Of a stretch of 47,227 nucleotides of DNA, positions 44,263 through 47,227 are shown in pieces. Origin of the DNA: Thiomicrospira cyclica (GTDB lineage Bacteria > Pseudomonadota > Gammaproteobacteria > Thiomicrospirales > Thiomicrospiraceae). The DNA lies in NCBI GenBank assembly GCA_022736205.1, contig DZAT01000008.1, forward strand, positions 1-47,227, given 5' to 3'. Position 1 is the stretch's first letter, and each line of letters opens with the position of its first letter. Position numbers and translations under genes: made by a program. Below the pieces are notes generated by a model. That model saw nothing but the letters and a program-made list of their open reading frames with translations, was not told where the DNA came from and ran no database searches.

Positions 44263-44439
44263 ATGCAAGTTAAATTGGTTTGGTCTGAGCGTCGTCAAAT
44301 GTGGGTAGGCAAGACCGTTAAGCGTCAATCGTCATCGGTTAAGCTTATGTCTGGTTTGTTGCGTTGGTTGCAGCCAACAAGCTCCTCACCACGTCGCCCG
44401 CAGGCATCACGCGTTTGGCAGTCAGCTTTGTCTCGTTAA
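44263..44439 (+). CDS. 58-aa basic protein in the SOS operon
   Basis: A short gene of 58 codons, starting with a GGAG site nine bases before its ATG and 15 bp after the lexA stop, and ended by a terminator. The product (MQVKLVWSERRQMWVGKTVK...) is strongly basic with five tryptophans, a possible amphipathic MSGLLRWLQ helix, a Ser/Pro/Arg-rich middle and ASRVWQSALSR at the end. It has no signal peptide. Its place behind lexA matches that of SOS cell-division inhibitors such as SulA in pseudomonads and YneA in bacilli, but I see no sequence similarity that proves this. Confidence 0.7.
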   Translation: MQVKLVWSERRQMWVGKTVKRQSSSVKLMSGLLRWLQPTSSSPRRPQASRVWQSALSR

Positions 44440-44461
44440 TTGTTTTATTGTCCATCCCTTC

Positions 44462-44500
44462 TTCAAGGGTTAGCAATAACCGCTATCCCTTGAATTTTTT
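44462..44500 (+). terminator. Terminator of the lexA operon
   Basis: TTCAAGGG (44462-44469) and CCCTTGAA (44487-44494) pair, followed directly by six Ts. An inner GGTTA-GCAA-TAACC hairpin (44468-44481) competes with the closing stem. The 3' arm is also part of the clpB heat-shock promoter. Confidence 0.7.
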
Positions 44501-44517
44501 GACTTCTGTCCCCATAG
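44489..44517 (+). promoter_or_regulatory. Sigma-32 (RpoH) type promoter of clpB
   Basis: CCCTTGAA ends at 44494 and CCCCATAG lies at 44510-44517, spacer 15 bp, an excellent match to the heat-shock consensus CTTGAA-N11-16-CCCCAT. It is 34 bp before the clpB start, as expected for a classical heat-shock chaperone. Confidence 0.85.
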
Positions 44518-44550
44518 ACATTCCAATAGAAATTCATTGGAGATGTGTTT

Positions 44551-47130
44551 ATGACAATTGATAAGTTCACCTCTGCATTCCAACAAGCCTTGCAATCTGC
44601 GCAATCGCTTGCCTCCGAAAATAATCACCAATTTATTGAACCCATTCATATTTTGCTTGCGCTAACGCAGCCGAGTAGTAGCTCGCTGTTACCTTTGTTG
44701 CGGCTGTCTGGTGTTGCCATTACGCCATTGCAACAAGCATTGTCGCAACAGCTTGCTAAAATGCCGCAGGTGCAAGGTTCGTCTGATATTCATTTGTCGC
44801 AAGCCTCGGCGCGCGCATTGAACCAGATGGAAAAGCTCGCGACGAAGCATGGCGACGTTTACATTGCCAGCGAGCTATTTATTGAAGCCTTGCTCGACAG
44901 TAAAGACAGTCTTGCTGATACGTTGCGTCAAGCTGGTTTAACGCAAGAAAAATTTACCCAAGCTCTAACCGAAATCCGTGGAGGCGAAACCGTGAAAGAT
45001 CAGAATGCCGAAGAAAGCCGTCAAGCACTCGACAAGTACACCTTAGATTTAACCGCGCGTGCCGAAGCGGGCAAGTTAGATCCTGTCATTGGACGTGATG
45101 GAGAAATTCGTCGCGCTATTCAGGTATTGCAGCGTCGCACCAAAAACAACCCTGTTCTTATCGGTGAGCCAGGTGTTGGTAAAACCGCCATTGTCGAAGG
45201 CTTGGCACAGCGCATTGTTAATGGTGAAGTTCCAGAAGGCTTGCGCAATAAGCGTGTGTTGTCGCTCGATTTAGGGGCTTTACTGGCAGGTGCGAAATTC
45301 CGTGGTGATTTTGAAGAACGCTTAAAAGCGGTATTAAAAGAAGTTGGCAAAGCAGAAGGGCAGATTATTCTGTTTATCGATGAAATCCATACCATGGTTG
45401 GCGCGGGTAAGGCCGATGGCGCGATGGATGCGGGTAACATGCTCAAGCCAGCTCTCGCGCGTGGCGAGTTGCATTGTATCGGTGCAACGACATTAGATGA
45501 GTACCGCCAATATATCGAAAAAGATGCAGCCTTAGAACGTCGTTTTCAAAAGGTTCAAGTCGATGAGCCGAGCGTTGAAGATACGATTGCTATCTTACGT
45601 GGTTTAAAAGAAAAGTACGAAGTGCATCACGGTGTACAAATTACTGATCCCGCAATTGTTGCTGCCGCAACATTATCTCATCGCTACATTAGTGGTCGCC
45701 AATTGCCCGATAAAGCGATTGACTTAATTGATGAAGCAGCAAGTCGTATTCGTATGGAAATTGACTCTAAGCCAGAGTCTATGGATACCTTAGAGCGTCG
45801 CCTCATTCAGTTAAAGATTGAGCGTGAAGCGCTGAAAAAGGAAAAAGACGATGCTTCCAAAAAGCGTCGTGCTATTTTGGAAGAAGAAATTGGCAAGCTC
45901 GAACAGCAATATTCCGATTTAGAGACCATTTGGAAAAAAGAAAAAGCGGCACTTGCTGGCGCAAAACACATCAAAGAAGCCTTAGAGCAGGCACGTACCG
46001 ACTTAGAGGCAGCGCGTCGTACCAGTGATTTAGGTAAGATGTCTGAGTTGCAATACGGCAAGATTCCCGAACTCGAAAAGCAACTGAAAGATGCCGAGGC
46101 GGAAGAAGCGCAGGAAGGCGGTGTACCACATCAGTTGTTGCGTAATAAAGTGACTGATGAAGAAGTATCTGAAGTCGTATCGCGTTGGACAGGTATTCCT
46201 GTTGCGCGCATGATGGAAGGTGAGCGAGATCGTTTGCTACGCATGGAAGACGAATTACAAGCCTCTGTTATCGGTCAAAAAGAGGCGGTAAGTGCCGTGG
46301 CGAATGCCATTCGTCGAGCACGAGCTGGCTTGTCGGATCCCAATAAACCCAGCGCCTCTTTCTTGTTCTTAGGGCCAACGGGTGTCGGTAAAACGGAGTT
46401 AACCAAGGCCTTGGCGCGTTTTATGTTCGATACAGACGAAGCCTTAATTCGCTTGGATATGTCAGAGTTTATGGAAAAACATTCGGTTGCGCGTTTAATC
46501 GGTGCGCCTCCTGGTTATGTTGGTTATGAAGAAGGTGGTTATTTAACTGAGGCGGTGCGTCGCAAGCCTTATTCGGTTATTTTGTTGGACGAAGTTGAAA
46601 AAGCGCATGCCGATGTCTTCAACGTCTTGTTACAAGTATTGGACGATGGACGCTTAACCGATGGACAGGGCAGAACGGTCGATTTCCGTAATACCGTGAT
46701 TGTGATGACCTCAAATTTAGGCTCGCATATTATTACCGAATTGTCAGGTAAGTCGGACTATGAAGGGATGAAAGCTGCCGTCATGGAGGTTGTGGGTGGT
46801 CACTTCCGTCCCGAGTTTATTAACCGTATCGATGAAAGCATTGTTTTCCATCCGTTAGGACGCGAACAAATTCGTCATATTGTCGGTATTCAGTTGGCTG
46901 GTTTGCAATCGCGCTTACGTGCACGAGAATTAACGCTTAGTATTAGTGATGCAGCGATGGACTTGTTGGGTGAACTAGGATTTGATCCTATTTACGGTGC
47001 GCGTCCGCTCAAGCGTGCGATTTCTCAGTACCTTGAAAACAGCCTTGCGATGCAGTTATTGCAAGGGCGGTATGTGGCAGGCTCCGAGATTAAAGTTGAT
47101 GTTCAAGGCGAAAATCTGGTGTTTTTGTAA
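44551..47130 (+). CDS. clpB: ClpB disaggregase
   Basis: An 859-aa Hsp100 chaperone that, with DnaK, threads and rescues aggregated proteins. The N domain is about 1-145. AAA-1 has Walker A GEPGVGKT near 205 and Walker [10 protein letters not shown]. The long coiled-coil M domain is about 405-525. AAA-2 has Walker [11 protein letters not shown] near 610, pore loop GYVGYEEGG and the C-terminal YGARPLKR. Length matches E. coli ClpB. A GTG at 44545 gives two more residues, but TGGAGA at 44538-44543 fits the ATG at 44551. The heat-shock-type promoter upstream agrees with the function. Confidence 0.98.
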   Translation: MTIDKFTSAFQQALQSAQSLASENNHQFIEPIHILLALTQPSSSSLLPLLRLSGVAITPLQQALSQQLAKMPQVQGSSDIHLSQASARALNQMEKLATKHGDVYIASELFIEALLDSKDSLADTLRQAGLTQEKFTQALTEIRGGETVKDQNAEESRQALDKYTLDLTARAEAGKLDPVIGRDGEIRRAIQVLQRRTKNNPVLIGEPGVGKTAIVEGLAQRIVNGEVPEGLRNKRVLSLDLGALLAGAKFRGDFEERLKAVLKEVGKAEGQIILFIDEIHTMVGAGKADGAMDAGNMLKPALARGELHCIGATTLDEYRQYIEKDAALERRFQKVQVDEPSVEDTIAILRGLKEKYEVHHGVQITDPAIVAAATLSHRYISGRQLPDKAIDLIDEAASRIRMEIDSKPESMDTLERRLIQLKIEREALKKEKDDASKKRRAILEEEIGKLEQQYSDLETIWKKEKAALAGAKHIKEALEQARTDLEAARRTSDLGKMSELQYGKIPELEKQLKDAEAEEAQEGGVPHQLLRNKVTDEEVSEVVSRWTGIPVARMMEGERDRLLRMEDELQASVIGQKEAVSAVANAIRRARAGLSDPNKPSASFLFLGPTGVGKTELTKALARFMFDTDEALIRLDMSEFMEKHSVARLIGAPPGYVGYEEGGYLTEAVRRKPYSVILLDEVEKAHADVFNVLLQVLDDGRLTDGQGRTVDFRNTVIVMTSNLGSHIITELSGKSDYEGMKAAVMEVVGGHFRPEFINRIDESIVFHPLGREQIRHIVGIQLAGLQSRLRARELTLSISDAAMDLLGELGFDPIYGARPLKRAISQYLENSLAMQLLQGRYVAGSEIKVDVQGENLVFL

Positions 47131-47138
47131 GATAAGAC

Positions 47139-47167
47139 TTGACCCCGATTGATCATTTGCGTATCAT
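47139..47167 (+). promoter_or_regulatory. Promoter of the tRNA-Tyr gene
   Basis: TTGACC at 47139-47144 and TATCAT at 47162-47167 are separated by 17 bp, directly before the tRNA start at 47178, a proper sigma-70 arrangement. No terminator is visible between clpB and this promoter. Confidence 0.6.
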
Positions 47168-47177
47168 TAACAGAATT

Positions 47178-47227
47178 GGTGGGGTATCCAAGTGGCTAAA
47201 GGGGACTGATTGTAAATCAGCTGGCAT
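47178..47227 (+). tRNA. tRNA-Tyr(GTA), truncated by window end
   Basis: From GGTGGGG the sequence gives the acceptor 5' strand, the D-arm (ATCCAAGTGGCTAAAGGG) and the anticodon arm CTGAT-TGTAAAT-ATCAG-like fold with anticodon GTA. It breaks off in the variable arm, where tRNA-Tyr has a long class II arm. The 3' half lies outside the window. Confidence 0.88.

Overview
The window reads as a chromosomal segment of a moderate-GC gammaproteobacterial chemolithoautotroph, most plausibly a sulfur oxidiser. The evidence is a divergent pair of RuBisCO operons (form II cbbM and form IA cbbLS), each with its own CbbQ/CbbO activase pair. Gene orders typical of Gammaproteobacteria support this: a yggS-proC-yggT-yggU-metX-metW cluster and a split radC/coaBC/dut locus. 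I cannot name the genus. No ribosomal RNA, CRISPR array, prophage or transposase is visible.

Layout. (a) 1-4801: a CinA-type MoCF-domain protein, then a peroxide-defence block (Dps, peroxiredoxin-glutaredoxin hybrid, glutathione reductase, lipoprotein di-heme peroxidase). (b) 4812-14622: a chemoreceptor directly behind the peroxidase, then a single-chain MmeI-like restriction-modification gene between two perfect 99-bp direct repeats, then a translationally coupled pair of c-di-GMP enzymes (GGDEF and GGDEF-EAL) that share a PhnD-like periplasmic sensor. (c) 14716-25332: cbbO2-cbbQ2-cbbM on the minus strand, a 597-bp divergent control region, and cbbL-cbbS-cbbQ1-cbbO1 on the plus strand, with two covarying hairpin repeats inside the plus-strand operon. 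(d) 25507-34028: a double-PAS chemoreceptor preceded by a 9-bp tandem repeat, an unknown protein, radC, an Rpn-like PD-(D/E)XK protein with an in-frame repeat, coaBC, another chemoreceptor and dut. (e) 34138-38498: folE2, yidD, dihydroorotase, an RsmB-like RNA methyltransferase and a small secreted Gly/Ala-rich protein. (f) 38563-43492, minus strand: a yggS-proC-yggT-yggU-metX-metW-traT run. (g) 43669-47227: lexA with three GAAC-N4-GTTC operators, an unannotated 58-aa gene behind it, clpB with a sigma-32-type promoter, and a truncated tRNA-Tyr.

How the genes work together. The core function is CO2 fixation by two RuBisCO forms with form-matched activases. Around it sit redox defence and an extensive sensory layer (three chemoreceptors and two c-di-GMP enzymes), as expected for a motile autotroph living in opposing oxygen and reductant gradients. 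The most rewarding non-coding signals are a switch-like leader in front of cbbL, compensatory hairpin repeats inside the cbb operon, the restriction-gene insertion with long flanking duplication, and the SOS operon with a probable small effector gene. No carboxysome genes and no cbbR are present in this window.
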